A program made the translations under genes and the position numbers. From positions 14,129,013 to 14,193,012 of the forward strand of contig NC_092577.1 of assembly GCF_037975245.1 (NCBI RefSeq): 64,000 bases of DNA, read 5' to 3'. Positions 20,707-32,192 of the stretch are shown piece after piece; positions within the stretch are counted from its first letter, which is position 1; each line of letters begins with the position of its first letter. Source of the DNA: Apostichopus japonicus. Lineage: Eukaryota; Echinodermata; Holothuroidea; Aspidochirotida; Stichopodidae. The notes under the pieces are model-generated. The model ran no database searches, had not been told where the DNA came from, and was given only the letters and a program-made list of their open reading frames with translations.

Positions 20707-20952
20707 CGTTGGAGAAAGGTTGTCCATGAAATAATGAGTTTGATAATTCAGGCCATTACTGTATTCCGCAGTGTAACGATATCTCGATTTGTGTAATGTT
20801 GTAAAGAGCGAACAGGCTAGGACTGAAATTAACAGAATAAACACAAAGAGTTTCGCGTTTTCCATTCCGTTTGTCGTACAAATTCCTTCAATGCTGATAT
20901 TAGCCGACCGTGAGTCGCTTTCTGGCTTCGATTCCGCCACCGAACTCGCCAT
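20707..20952 (-). CDS. NXPE-like protein, first coding exon (signal anchor)
   Basis: Begins at ATG (20950-20952). The N-terminal 36 residues are polar (MASSVAESKPESD...), followed by one membrane segment KLFVFILLISVLACSLFTTL (about 34-53), then a lumenal stem ending FMDNLSPT. This is the layout of a type II membrane protein, as in NXPE proteins. A GC donor, ACG|GCAAGT, ends the exon in phase 0 and would join the phase-0 exon at 13904. A GT donor four bases on (GCAA|GTACAT, exon end 20703) ends in phase 1 and does not join it, so it would need an extra exon in between. The gene link is supported by strand, order and topology, but the splice choice is open. Confidence 0.72.
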
Positions 20953-21388
20953 AATGAATTACACTCAGTAGAAGCTAGCCGTTAAATACCGCGGATCATA
21001 AGTAGCGGACGGTAAGAGCGCACAATAACAGAAACAAAAAGCAGAGAATTCCTACGGTGTAGTGTAAGGGCAACATTAAACGCTTATCATCTCACTGGGT
21101 TCTTTGAAGCCAGTGAAGAATATATGTCTTCACACTTGCACATGGGGCTCGACGCTGCGTGCTATTTTATTACTCGCACTGTCATATGGCTGAAAACTTT
21201 ACAGCGTCTATCTCGACTAGGATAAGGAAAGGTCATTATGCAGTTGGAAAAGCAACCGAAGCAAAGAAAGGTAACTCGAAAAAACCTGGTGTTGCTACAG
21301 TTTAATACTGTAGGTGGCATAATCCTATTAGAGTCTATACCCATCCACCCGATTGTTCCCCTGGCTCAGGAAAAGTGCCAAAAAATAA
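20953..21388. promoter_or_regulatory. Probable upstream region of the NXPE-like gene
   Basis: Non-coding sequence 5' of the minus-strand ATG at 20952. No TATA box or initiator can be placed with confidence. Given the position, the transcription start is likely here or further right, where an alternative first exon (31998-32192) lies. Confidence 0.3.
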
Positions 21389-21552
21389 GCAACAGGAGAA
21401 CATCTTTTTTGACCTGTTATCAATCATGATCTAGTTTTTGTTTTGGCGTGCATGTTGATTTGAAGAGCATGAATGGAAAAACATGTCGTGCAAACATTGG
21501 GTCAGTTGAGGCAATTTAAGACCCCTTTAGGCCTCCCAGGAGCAACGTACAA
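21389..21552 (+). repeat. Dispersed repeat, copy 2
   Basis: Matches 326-480: CAGGAGAACATCTT, TTATCAATC, TTGGGTCAGTTGAGGCAATT, AGACCCCTTTAGGCCTCCCA. Class unknown. Confidence 0.65.
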
Positions 21553-22235
21553 AAATAATCTACTACTGAGTGAAGATGTTTGTTTTAAAGAGACGAATAC
21601 TTCAGGCTCTGATAGCAAAAAAACCCTGCATTATAAAGATACGGAAAATTGGTGGTCCCATCAAAGCCCAACTTGTCAGCCATCCAGTGATGGGTAGCGT
21701 TGAACTAGTGAGAATTTCTATCTAGACTTAGAGACCACATTACTTTTGTGAATGAGTGTGTAAAATCAATGGGGTTTTCAATTGGCCTATGCTACATGTA
21801 TAGCCGCGGAGGTTCGTTGATTCGGTCAAAGGCTGACCGCCGCTATGGAACGCCAAAACGAACATTATTCACTAACTAACAGGACCCCCGCCACGACCTT
21901 GGTGGAGCTCTTCATCATCAATCGCTGTATTGTCAGGTCGATAAGTAGACAGAGATTATAGAATTCCAGCGCTGATCTCTAAGATATTCTTCAAACTAAA
22001 ACACAACTGAGTGTTGTATTGAACATCGCCCTCGCCAAATAAAATTATGTCCGTTTTGGCGAGTGCTTTAATAGCATTGAAGACTCGCCTCAAACCGCGT
22101 GCGGCCATCTGAAAAAGTTAACTTTCTGTTGCTTGCAAGTGACGTTTTGTTCGTGTCGCTACACAAAATGCAGACAGTAATGAAACGTGATACCTTGTTA
22201 TCTTTAGCTGGACCTGAGATGTCCATCGCTGTATC
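21553..22235. other. Non-coding spacer
   Basis: No supported gene. The last bases lead into the 8-bp target GTCTGTAT (22236-22243) of the next element. Confidence 0.45.
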
Positions 22236-22243
22236 GTCTGTAT

Positions 22244-23364
22244 CAGGGCTCGAATATCGTAATTTCTAGGGCAGGCCAACTGGCCTTGGAATACATGTTT
22301 TTTTGGGGGGGGGGCACCAAGGCCAGTGGGGAGGGCAGCAAGGCCAACGCTGAAATTGTGAGCAGGGCACCAAGGCCACTTTGAAAAATGATGCGAAGAA
22401 TGTCTCAATTTGTAACCTGTTTTATTTTCCTCAGCAAAAATTACTTATTGCAGAGAACTGCATATGCTTCCAGTGTACAACTCTCCACTACAAAATTATT
22501 CGGTCTTCCGACTCCCGCCTGAAATTGGGTGTACTTGTAATTGCCAATAGTGACACACCCTCCCGATATAATCCTGTGTAACTTGACTCTACTGGGAATT
22601 TCCCAGATTCTACCAATCACCTCGCATTCATGTAGTTGTTAAGCCAATAAGCGAGCACGATTCTGTGACGTCAATCGGCCAAAGCTGTTTAATGGTACTA
22701 CTGTGTGCAGGTGTGGTTTGACCTCAGCTGCTACTGGTTGTAAACTTTTTCGAACTTTCTTTCAATTTACGATAAATACAGGTATGTTATACATACATAT
22801 ACGTGATTGATATGGTCAGGAAGCTAAACGTGTTCTCTCTCGGAATATGATGATTTTGTTCACATTGTTGTCCCTGGAATAATTTCTTCGCGATTCTAGA
22901 AACACTGTATTGCATTACGACTGAATTTCCCACTGAACTACATTACGAAAATGCAATGATAGCCCGCGGAGCGGTCGTATATTAATCAGTTGGATAGGCT
23001 CACATTTGTGTACCGTTAGAATGCGGTACGTTTTCAAACCAACTACCAAGGTCAGTACTGTGATGATGTTCAATTTTCGATCACAGTTCGTTATTCACGT
23101 CCTGTGACCGCGATACGCTAGCATGCTCTTCATCATTTTCCGAGAATAATAGCCACGCTTTTTCGTAACATATGATTCGTTTTTTGTCATTCTCAAAGTC
23201 GCATTTGTCCAATGCCTATTCCTGCAAAAGGCACGGAGGCCAATGGGTAAAAAGGGCAAGGCCAGTACTGGCCTTGATAGTAGTAATTTTCCCTTGGCAT
23301 CGCGGCCAGTGGCGAGGGCACCCGCGGCCATGGCCGCACTGGCCGCCGCTTATTTCGAGCCCTG
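22244..23364. mobile_element. hAT element, 1121 bp, with perfect 8-bp target duplication
   Basis: Ends CAGGGCTCGAATATCG (22244) and, reversed, CAGGGCTCGAAATAAG (23364). The 8-bp direct repeat GTCTGTAT flanks it at 22236-22243 and 23365-23372. Both subterminal regions are rich in short GGCCA motifs (CCAAGGCCAGTGGGGAGGGC near 22317; GCCAGTGGCGAGGGCACCCG near 23304), forming inverted subterminal blocks that could bind transposase. There is no transposase ORF; the interior is unremarkable. Confidence 0.92.
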
Positions 23365-23372
23365 GTCTGTAT

Positions 23373-25484
23373 ACTGTGCTGTGGGTAATTGGACAGCAAC
23401 TGTACACTAGTGTCTAATTACAGACGTTAGCAAGCTGTGTGTGTATTTTCTGGTATCGATGGTGGTGTTTAACACTTCTGTTACACCTCATTCGAAACTA
23501 GGTCAGATTACCGGCATTAGACGTTTCTCTTTGCGCGAGTCTTCACACCCTTTAAGCTTTCCGGCATTGCTGCGGTAAATGTTGCCGAATAACAAGTCGT
23601 TCCGTTGCAGCAAAAACTGCCGCATATACGAGTAGCATTAACGTTAGTCCTTATTTGACAATAACATTGACGCATAATTATTATTTATTTTTTTCTTGGT
23701 CATGATTATGTGACTGTAAATATTGCCACATAAAGACTACGATTTTTCGTGAAGTCATTATGCGGCAGTAAAAACTGCATACAAATATGATTTTGACAAT
23801 ATGAATTTTGTTCGAAATGGCGACCTTTCCGTGACAGCTGACAGACTTGCCCAATAAAAATTCAAGCCTTGCTCAGATTATGCTGCGTATAAATAACCTC
23901 ACATAACTACTCGTTATTGTTTTCTCATTAGGTGACACAACACTACCGAATAAAAGGAGTAAAAGCTGCATTCAAGTTTTCGGTGTTCAAGTTATGTTTA
24001 CATTGGGAAATTAACTTATGGCGCAAACTGCACCTCATTATTAAAGACTTAATAAGTTACAAGTTAACCCAAAATCAGCTTTGGTTTTGGTTTCGATGAA
24101 ATCGTAACCTTTGTAGTCACGCAGGCGGATAAATGTGTGTATATGTATGTGTGCGTGTATGACGACTTAGTGCCTAACCTTTGTTCACATAAAGTATTGA
24201 TGTTGTAGATCTGGGATATGGATACTTGAACAGCAATCATAGTGCCGAGTGGATTTTGCGTTTTCGCGAATATATTTTTAGTCACGGTCCCCAAATAGCG
24301 AGTACTCAAAATATTTGTGTAGGCTTGAAAAGAAGCCTGTTAATTTTGTTAGAGATCAATCTGTATGCTGAATACAAGACAAGTGTCCATCTCGGCTATC
24401 AGCTGCCAATGTGAATATAATTGTTCGACATATCTTAATGCTTTTTGCTGGACTTTGAAGTATGTTGTTCATGCTGACTATACGTTACAGATTAATGAGT
24501 CACATTCACGTAAGATTATTCATGTAGTATCATCGAAACCACACTGCAGTATTGTTGTCTGACTATGTTCTTATTTTGTTATCTCGAAGATGAAAAATTA
24601 TAAACGAATGTAAGGTACAGAATTCGTTCGATTTTCATAACATTTTGTAATATTATGGTGGTCGTTTTCATCAAATTAAAACAGTATGAAAACTGTATTT
24701 AAAACGAAAGAACAAAGTCTGTTACATTTGATAATAGTCATTTTGTTTTACTGGGTTACAATTAAGCAACTGGGACTTTAAATTTCTGTAAAAGTATTTT
24801 TTGCATTAAATTTATGAGGGCGCTGCAGGAAAACGCCTATCTTCTGGTATCTAGACCCACATCGACAAGCATCGCAGCATGTAACTAGAAATGCGGTTAC
24901 GAAAATTCATAACCACTCTGCCCATAAGTCTTGGTCTATAGATCCAGGTAATTGCTTGGTAACCATTGTATTCCTTTCTTCCGTCCTTTAAACTATTTAA
25001 CCGGATTGTCCACATACTGTAATCATTATTAACATGTATACACACATAATACAAACAAATCAATTCAAGGGATACCTGGTTAACATGTTTATTTCTTTCT
25101 TGAAGTTTGTTAAAGATTTTTGGAACATTTTGGAAAGCTGAATACAAATGGTTGAAACTAAGAAGAAGTGGATAAAATGTGTATAATCATTACTATGACA
25201 AGAGCACCAATGGTGCAGTAGGTGATAATATAACAGTATCATTGTACACTACAACCAGTCTTTTACACAGAACAAATAAACACTATCAATGAACGACGCT
25301 ATTATGTTGAAACTTTTATGAAACTTATTACCTCGCAATTTCAATGAATAAGTACAGCCTTTATTTTACACAATCCATAAAATGCGAACAGAAAGTTCTT
25401 GAACATATGTGAGATAACAAACATGTCTGACATATCTACGGAAGCGTAGAAGGGACATTGCATTGACGAGATACCAACTTGACA
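23373..25484. other. Non-coding, no gene seen
   Basis: About 2.1 kb, AT-rich. Short ORFs lack family motifs. I see no repeat longer than simple runs. Confidence 0.5.
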
Positions 25485-25762
25485 AAACGACAATTTTCTG
25501 CAAATTGACGAGTTGCCGAGATGGTAACGTGACAAAATTCAGAAAATTGACATTTTGACGAGATAACGGATCTCGTCAATGCAGCAATTTTCTGCAAATT
25601 GACGAGTTGCACACTTACTACCATCTCGACAAAACGACAAAATTCAGAAAATTGACGTTTTGACGAGATAACGGATCTAGTCAATGCAACAATTTTCTGC
25701 AAATTGACGAGTTGCACAGTTACTACCATCTCGACAAGACGACAAAATTCAGAAAATTGACA
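25485..25762. repeat. Tandem array, 105-bp unit with internal inverted motifs
   Basis: About 2.7 units. Each has CAATTTTCTGCAAATTGACG, TTGCACA(C/G)TTACTACCATC, AAATTCAGAAAATTGACGTT and GACGAGATAACGGATCTCGTC. The last block is a hairpin (GACGAGAT/ATCTCGTC), and CAGAAAATTG is the inverse of CAATTTTCTG. A multiple-of-three period leaves a long minus-strand ORF that is an artefact of the array. Confidence 0.88.
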
Positions 25763-26289
25763 ACATTCAACGGTGCCACAGCGAAATACCGTGTTCTGCA
25801 CTTTCACTGGGCGTTATAATATCAATGGCATTCGCTTGTTCATAGCAGACGAAAGTACACAATGCATGTACAGGTATCGGAATTTGTAACACATTGGGCG
25901 AAGTTTGCAGAGTAAGCTCCGCCCACAAGCCACTAGTGTAGAATGTGGAGTCCACGCTACATGCACTGTGTCAATAATCGCTACCGTTCAATGTTGCTGT
26001 GCTGTACTCTAACCCCTATTACACACATTATCGTTATGGACCTGGTATAATATTAAAAACGTGTGATCAGTCGGCTACTGTCAATTACAGTAAATGGCCT
26101 AAAACTTCACCAAGAATACAGCCTGGGCTAAAATGGAAATAATCTGGTACTTACGTCAACCTTCTTCTCTGCATATCCAAGTAACAAGACAACTTAACCG
26201 ATATGTTTCCAAGTAACAAGATATACGCAAGCATGAAGTTTGCAGCTCGATATGCTACAAGGATGCGTTCGTCACGTCAACAATACCAG
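25763..26289. other. Non-coding spacer
   Basis: No supported feature. Confidence 0.45.
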
Positions 26290-26296
26290 TACGGGT

Positions 26297-27155
26297 CGCG
26301 TAATTTTTTTTCCTAGGAGGGTTAGGGGTAATTATCATATATAGGCGTATCCAAACCCTCGCGCATGCGTGTTACTCATAGACACGCGTTACTCATCGCT
26401 CGCTGTAATACACATGTGTGGGCCGGGTGTACGTGGGCAGTATGTACGCTGTACAATGCAATAGATCTCCGCTGTACAGTTTTACAATGCAGTTTGCCTT
26501 TTTGGCCAAGGATTACCAAGTGAGAATTGAAGAAAATAAGTGAAAGAAGTACAAATTAAAGCGCGATCAAATCGTCACCCTCAATATCATCACATAATTA
26601 TTTTTCATTTGTACAATTAAACAATGATGCAAAGCAGATAAAGTACCGACTGACTGATAGTTCATAAAAGCAGCTTAAGTTTGTATGTAGGCCTACTAAA
26701 TTAGTACCATGTACATGTTACACTTTACCGTAACATTAAAGTTTACCGTGAAACTAGAAATACATGTAACGTAGGCTAGCAGATTAACATTAACCAAATC
26801 ATTAAATTAATGTCAGTCGCGCACAATGATGACGACAGATGAAATCCGTACATTGTGTCTAAAATTTGGGTGAGAGAATTACTTTAGTTAATGCAATTGT
26901 ATCGAGTAACTTTACATCTAGGGCGAGATTCCAGCTGAAGATTGGCGCAAGGATTGTAAGTCGAACAGGTCTCCATTGTTGCACGAACGCATATACGTAT
27001 ACATTTGTGCAGAACGTGAATCGCGTCGCACACACTGTATGTACGACTACTACTACTAGTTATAAACTTTATACGAGTAACACGCAATCGCGAGGGTTTG
27101 GATACGCCTATATATGATAATTACCCCTAACCCTCCTAGGAAAAAAAATTACGCG
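26297..27155. mobile_element. TIR element with about 80-bp near-perfect inverted ends, 859 bp
   Basis: The left end begins CGCGTAATTTTTTTTCCTAG and the right end is its exact complement for 67 bp; pairing continues with two or three mismatches to about 82 bp (GCGTGTTACTC). TACGGGT flanks it at 26290-26296 and 27156-27162 (7 bp; 8 bp GTACGGGT if the last G is counted as target). There is no transposase. The long TIRs and 7-8-bp duplication do not let me assign a superfamily; the identical arms indicate recent movement. Confidence 0.9.
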
Positions 27156-27162
27156 TACGGGT

Positions 27163-28285
27163 CTTATAGTTAACAATGCCAGAAACAATACAAATGCAAC
27201 AAAATTGCTTATGTATTTGTTTATAATTCCCCCCCCCCCCCAATTTTGATCAGTTAATGAAAATGAATAAGTACACACGTTTACATTGTGTAAGAAATAA
27301 GTAAGGAGAATATTAAACAACAACAAACGGACCATTATATTAAAATGTATATCAAGTAAAACTATCCAGACTTTAGTAGTAGTCTGTATGCAAATATATC
27401 AATGATTCATGATACTCGAAACAATCATGGCGTACGACAAACTCGAATGCCAGATAATATACAGAAAATAAAGTTTTGTAATGAAGTAAACATAATGTAA
27501 ACATTAAACATCAGTTAATTTAGATTTATTGACATGCAAAATGTTACATAATAAGTATGTTCTAAACACAATATATTATATCAATTGGGGGGCAGGGGAG
27601 GGGAACTCCCCTCTCTCTTCCCCACCCTAGCAATCCTGTCTACGCAACTGTTGAGAATGGTAATTTCACTTGTTTGGACAAATCAAGGCATAAGTTAAAA
27701 TAGCAGACACGTTAACGCGGACTCTTCTAAGTACATTGCAACACCACCTTATATTACCCACTTTGCCTTAATCAATTCACCTTGGTTAGTCGAGTTACTT
27801 ACTTGTCAGGGTGACCGTTTTATACCTACTTTTGAGTATAAATTTGCTGTTTGCTAGCTCTGCCTGCCAGGTTCAGTCCAGTTCAGTCAAAGAATGCTTA
27901 TGACACTGTGGTATGATCAGTTGCCAATCTGAAGAACGCAGAATCTGACCCTTATTATGTTAAGGTCATATAAATTCAAGTATAGTTCAATTTTCTATGG
28001 CTGAAGCACAACATCCTCAAACAGATCGTTAGTTTTCTTGGTGTTGCTGAGCGGAACGAGACGGAATTAAAAATGGAATGATTGCAGTCGGAAATCGACA
28101 AGGTTGTCTCGCTTCCACTCCCAGTTATTGAACCTACAAAGTGCACATGTCGGTAGGGAAAATACGTTACGCGGCTAACGTTGTTCAACGGTGATAGGTT
28201 TTGCAGACTGCTCATGTACCATTACCTGATATAGCATATAAGGTTATATGCAGGTGGTTTCAAGTTACAACAGCAGGGAGTTGCT
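27163..28285. other. Non-coding spacer
   Basis: Contains a C run at about 27229-27240 and a G/C-rich patch near 27585-27625. No endonuclease-like coding sequence is found here for the LINE that follows, so that element is 5'-truncated. Confidence 0.5.
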
Positions 28286-29931
28286 ATGGAACATCTCCCT
28301 GGTCACGTACGTGTTATATATTATAGGACAAAAACAAAGAAACAAGTACAGAGTACAGATTACAGTGTAAATCAGAGTACAGTCAGGTACAACCCATTGC
28401 AAGTCCGTAACTATAGCAATAAGAACATCCATAAGTTTATTTCTGAAATTAAAAGTAAAACATGGGATGAAGTGCTTACTAAGCCTGACGCTAACACTTC
28501 TTATAATACTACTTTCTTTGATTTATTTAATTCAACGTACAATACCTGTTTTCCATTGCATACCATCAGCAAAACAAAAAGGAGGAAAAAGAAACACCCT
28601 TGGATAACTAATGGAATCTTAAAATCCATTAAGAGGAAAAGCCAGCTCTATAGACGCTACCTTAAGAACAATACTAATGACAGTAGGTCAACCTATACTA
28701 TATACCGGAACAAACTTAACCAGATTATTCGTTTGTCAAAGAAATTATACTATTGTAATAAGATAAACAATAGCAGAAACAATATTGGCCAAACATGGAC
28801 AACTGTAAAGAAAATTCTCGGACAAAATAAGCATTCCAATTATCCCACTGCCTTTAATGAAAATAATCAACTAGCTAGTGATGATAAAGAAGTAGCAAAT
28901 CATTTTAATAATGATTTTCTCAACTTGGGCCAGGAACTTGCCAGTAAGATTAAAAGTAAGAACACTGCTGAAAAACTCATTCACATGAATGACAGCATAA
29001 ACAGCCACTCTCTTTTCAGTTATCCTGTTACTGAAGCTGAGTTCATTAAAATAGCAAGCTCCAACTTAAAATCAAATAAGGCAGCGGGTTACGATGGTTT
29101 TAAGCCAGGTATTATTAAACATGTTATTCATTTTATTGCAAAACCCATGACTCACATCTGTAATATCTCTTTTAAATACTGGCATATTTCCTGACAAACT
29201 CAAAGTCGCAAAAGTAGTGCCTATCTTCAAAAAAGGTGACACGAGTTCTTATCAAAATTATCGCCCTATATCACTGTTATCATGTTTTTCAAAACTGATT
29301 GAACGGTTAATGTTCAATCGTATCTACGATTTTATGTGCAAGTACAACATTCTTTGTATCTAACAGTATGGTTTCCGCCCTGGTCATTCTACTGAACTTG
29401 CTCTGGCAGATGCTATTGACAGACTTTACACTAATCTCGATAATGACAACACTTGCATCGGCGTCTTCCTAGACCTGTCCAAAGCATTCGACACAATTAA
29501 CCCTGACTCCATTTTATTATCCAAACTATCTTTCTACGGAATCAGAGGAACTACCCTAAATTGGCTAGACAGTTATGTCACAAATAGGTTACAATACACT
29601 ACATACAAGAATTCAAATTCTGGACTTGGTGAAATCGCATGTGGTGTGCCTCATGGATCTGTATTAGGTCATTTGTTGTTTAATATATCATCAATGATAT
29701 CTGCCATGTCTCCAACATCGCTCATACAGTCTTATTTGCCGATGAAACCAATCTTTTCTTCCAGTCGAAGAACGTAACTTCACTCCAAAGTACTGTCTCT
29801 TGTGAACTGGATAAGTTCTGTGATTGGTTCGCAGCAAACAAATTAAGTATTAATATTGATAAGACTAAGTATATTGTTTTTAGTAGCAAAAGAGCATTTT
29901 GTTGGGATAAGGATATTACGATGGACGGTAA

Positions 29932-29937
<6 letters not shown>
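28286..29937 (+). pseudogene. Jockey/CR1-like LINE reverse transcriptase, broken
   Basis: An open frame (28286-29194, 302 codons) gives the linker after the endonuclease (HPWITNGILKSIKRKSQLYR) and the first RT motif (KSNKAAGYDGFKPGIIKHVI). The frame then shifts near 29175 and reads GIFPDKLKVAKVVPIFKKGD, NYRPISLLSCFSKLIERLMF, an in-frame TAA at 29361, YGFRPGHSTELALADAIDRL, FLDLSKAFDTINPDSIL and GVPHGSVLGHLLFN. A second shift near 29690 leads to FADET, where active enzymes have (Y/F)ADD. The endonuclease domain is absent and the 3' part is cut off at the TA microsatellite. Non-LTR retrotransposon identity is secure, the clade is approximate, and it is not active. Confidence 0.9.

Positions 29938-30014
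<77 letters not shown>
29931..30014. repeat. (TA)n microsatellite
   Basis: About 80 bp of TA followed by a short TG run, directly at the 3' break of the LINE. Confidence 0.95.
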
Positions 30015-30027
<13 letters not shown>

Positions 30028-30401
30028 ATACAGTGGCGTCGCCAGACATTTCAATCTTGGGGGCACAGGGGCACAGCACTTAACTAGGGGGCACAATGTT
30101 TATTTGTTAATGCCGTAGGTAGTTATAGGGGTCTGTGTGGAGGGGGTGATTAATTAACGGTCCTGGGAAGCAATCTGGAGCTATATTTTGCAACTTGAAG
30201 TAACTTTATGTTCTATAATACTTCGGGCTTAGGTTGTCCGATATTTATGTTTTTAATTGAGTCAGATAAAGTTTTTGTTTGTGATTCAGTGAGTAATAAA
30301 AACTTCAGGTTTGGATGCTAAATATAGTCTAGAAACATATATATTCTGATTAAGATACGACATGAAGGCACACTAACATGAACATAATTAATCTTCATGG
30401 A
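30028..30401. other. Non-coding; partial TIR-like end and duplicated exon flank
   Basis: CAGTGGCGTCGCCAGACATT near 30031 looks like a lone left end of a TIR element. From about 30360 the sequence resembles 20565-20600, the flank of the first NXPE exon. ATGGA at 30397-30401 is the target of the next element. Confidence 0.55.
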
Positions 30402-31973
30402 CAGGGGCGTATCCAGGGGGTGGGCGCAACAGGCGCGCCCCCCTATTGGCCGTCACCAAAACAAAAAAAGTTTAGCAAAAAAAAAAAATTGATGACGACC
30501 TTTAAGTGAGATGTCGGTGATCGCTCAACCCCCCCCCCTCCCGTATGCTTTATTTTTTGTTTGCCAAAAAAAGGTTCTGGCGAAGTTCGGCGGCATAATA
30601 GTTTTAGAAACATAGATAGTATTTGTGTTTGTATTATCACTATAAACACTAAGTGACATGCCAGCCATACTAAATTGTGCATTTTGTGTCCATTTTAACT
30701 GGAAATGTTGCTTATCAGTGGCGGCGGAACCGGGGGGGGGGGCTTGGGGGGGGCTCAGCCCCCAATGAAAAAATTGAGGGGGCAAATGCATGATAAGCCC
30801 CCCAATATTTACCAAGGCTCCGAAACGTGCATCTGCCCATTTTTCAATGCATACTTGTCGATCTGTCCGATGCACACGTATACTATATAGGTGTAATAAT
30901 TTTAGTAATTGCTGGGGGACCCTGGTCCCTCGGCCCGTCCTCTGGCTATAGACCACACTGTCACCCCAACCGCGTCTTCACGCCCCGAAAAGTGGAAGCA
31001 GTTAGTGTGAGTACCGGTAAGCGTAACACAACTTCGTCTTAGGCCAATGACTTGCCTCATTTCAGCCAGTTCTCCAACATCCCCTTACTTAGTGGCGGAG
31101 CGTCCATATATACAGTCAGGGGGCGGATCCCCCCCCCCCCTCCTGACGGACTCAATTTGACTGCTGGCGCCCTTTTCAGCTTTTCACTACTTTTAACTTA
31201 TTCGCAATTATTGACTATTTTATTGCGCTCTCATATACCTATTGACATTTGTCATATTCTGTTGGTGTAATTTTCCGACAAAATGGCGACGACACCTATT
31301 TGTTCTCCGTTTATCTGCAAATTAGCAAGGCCCGGAAAGGGTCATTTCCTGCAATCTAGGGAGTAACTTTACTCAAAAATTGTCTGTACGCTCCGCGCCA
31401 ACCTGTGGTGGCGCTCCGCTTAGATAGTGTCGAAAGCGCCCCTACAGACCATTCTTGCCCCCCCTGCCCAATACCCCTAGCTCCGCCACTGCCCTTACTA
31501 CACTCAAAAACGTCTTTGCGAGTACACTATGAGTAATAGCTACTCTCTTAAAACACCATACAAATTACAATGTTTTTACAGACTTTTACGTGCAATCTGA
31601 GAAATTGCAGGCTTGAGACCCATATTTTAGGGCTAGGTATTCGCAGCATAAAACACTCGGGAAGTGCCGTTTCCGGCCATCTGGGGGTTTGAAAAAACGA
31701 AAATTTTCTTGTACGCTCCGCGCCAACCGATGGTGGCGCTCCGCTTAGATAGTCTCCACACATTAGCCCCCCCCCAATAATTTTTCCGTTCCGCCGCGGC
31801 TGTTGCTTATTATTAAGGTCGAAAAATGGATCACATATGGCACCATTTTGCATTTCAGCCCTTCTTCGAAAGCAAAAATTGTCCACCCCTCCCCTAAGAC
31901 CCATCCCCCAGGACGGCGATCAATCATGCCTGACGCCCCCCCCCCCTATTGGAAAATCCTGGATACGCCCCTG
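30402..31973. mobile_element. Composite TIR element, 1572 bp, with 5-bp target duplication
   Basis: Ends CAGGGGCGTATCC (30402-30414) and GGATACGCCCCTG (31961-31973) are perfect inverses; ATGGA lies at 30397-30401 and 31974-31978. Inside are two copies of the module GCGCCAAC...GTGGCGCTCCGC (about 31376-31428 and 31699-31752), the subterminal CCCCTAAGACCCATCCCCCA (about 31893), and a probable nested element from CAGTGGCGGCGGAACC (30716) to CTAGCTCCGCCACTG (31477-31491). No transposase. The related locus near 20595 lacks the insertion, which confirms the boundary. Confidence 0.85.
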
Positions 31974-31997
31974 ATGGATAGCATGAAAATAAACAGC

Positions 31998-32192
31998 CTA
32001 TACATACGTTATGTAAATAATATATGTACTTGTCGTTGGAGAAATGTTGTCCATGAAATAACGAGTTTGATATTTCAGACCATTACTGTATTTCGCAGTG
32101 TAACAATATCTCGATTTGTGTAATGTTATTAAGACCAAACAGGTTAGGACTCCAATTAACAGAATAAAAACAAAGAGCTTCTTTATTTCCAT
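31998..32192 (-). CDS. Duplicated NXPE-like first exon (signal anchor)
   Basis: Minus-strand ATG at 32192. MEIKKLFVFILLIGVLTCLV then LITLHKSRYCYTAKYSNGLK closely parallels residues 30-66 of the exon at 20707-20952 (its internal MENAKLFVFILLISVL). The identity continues into the intron side, including AACGACAAGTACAT, where the GC donor base of the other copy is absent and only the GT donor (ACAA|GTACAT, phase 1) remains. Upstream, the polar N-terminus is replaced by a TTCCTTCAA-rich low-complexity stretch. No further NXPE exons lie between here and 20952, so this is either an alternative first exon of the same gene or a dead partial duplicate. Confidence 0.55.
   Translation of the reverse strand: MEIKKLFVFILLIGVLTCLVLITLHKSRYCYTAKYSNGLKYQTRYFMDNISPTTSTYIIYITYV

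Noticed and set aside
25436-25807. 123-codon minus-strand ORF with internal 35-residue repeats
   Set aside because: Explained by the 105-bp tandem DNA repeat.
6792-30118. ORFs of repeating Tyr-Ile
   Set aside because: Translations of TA microsatellites.
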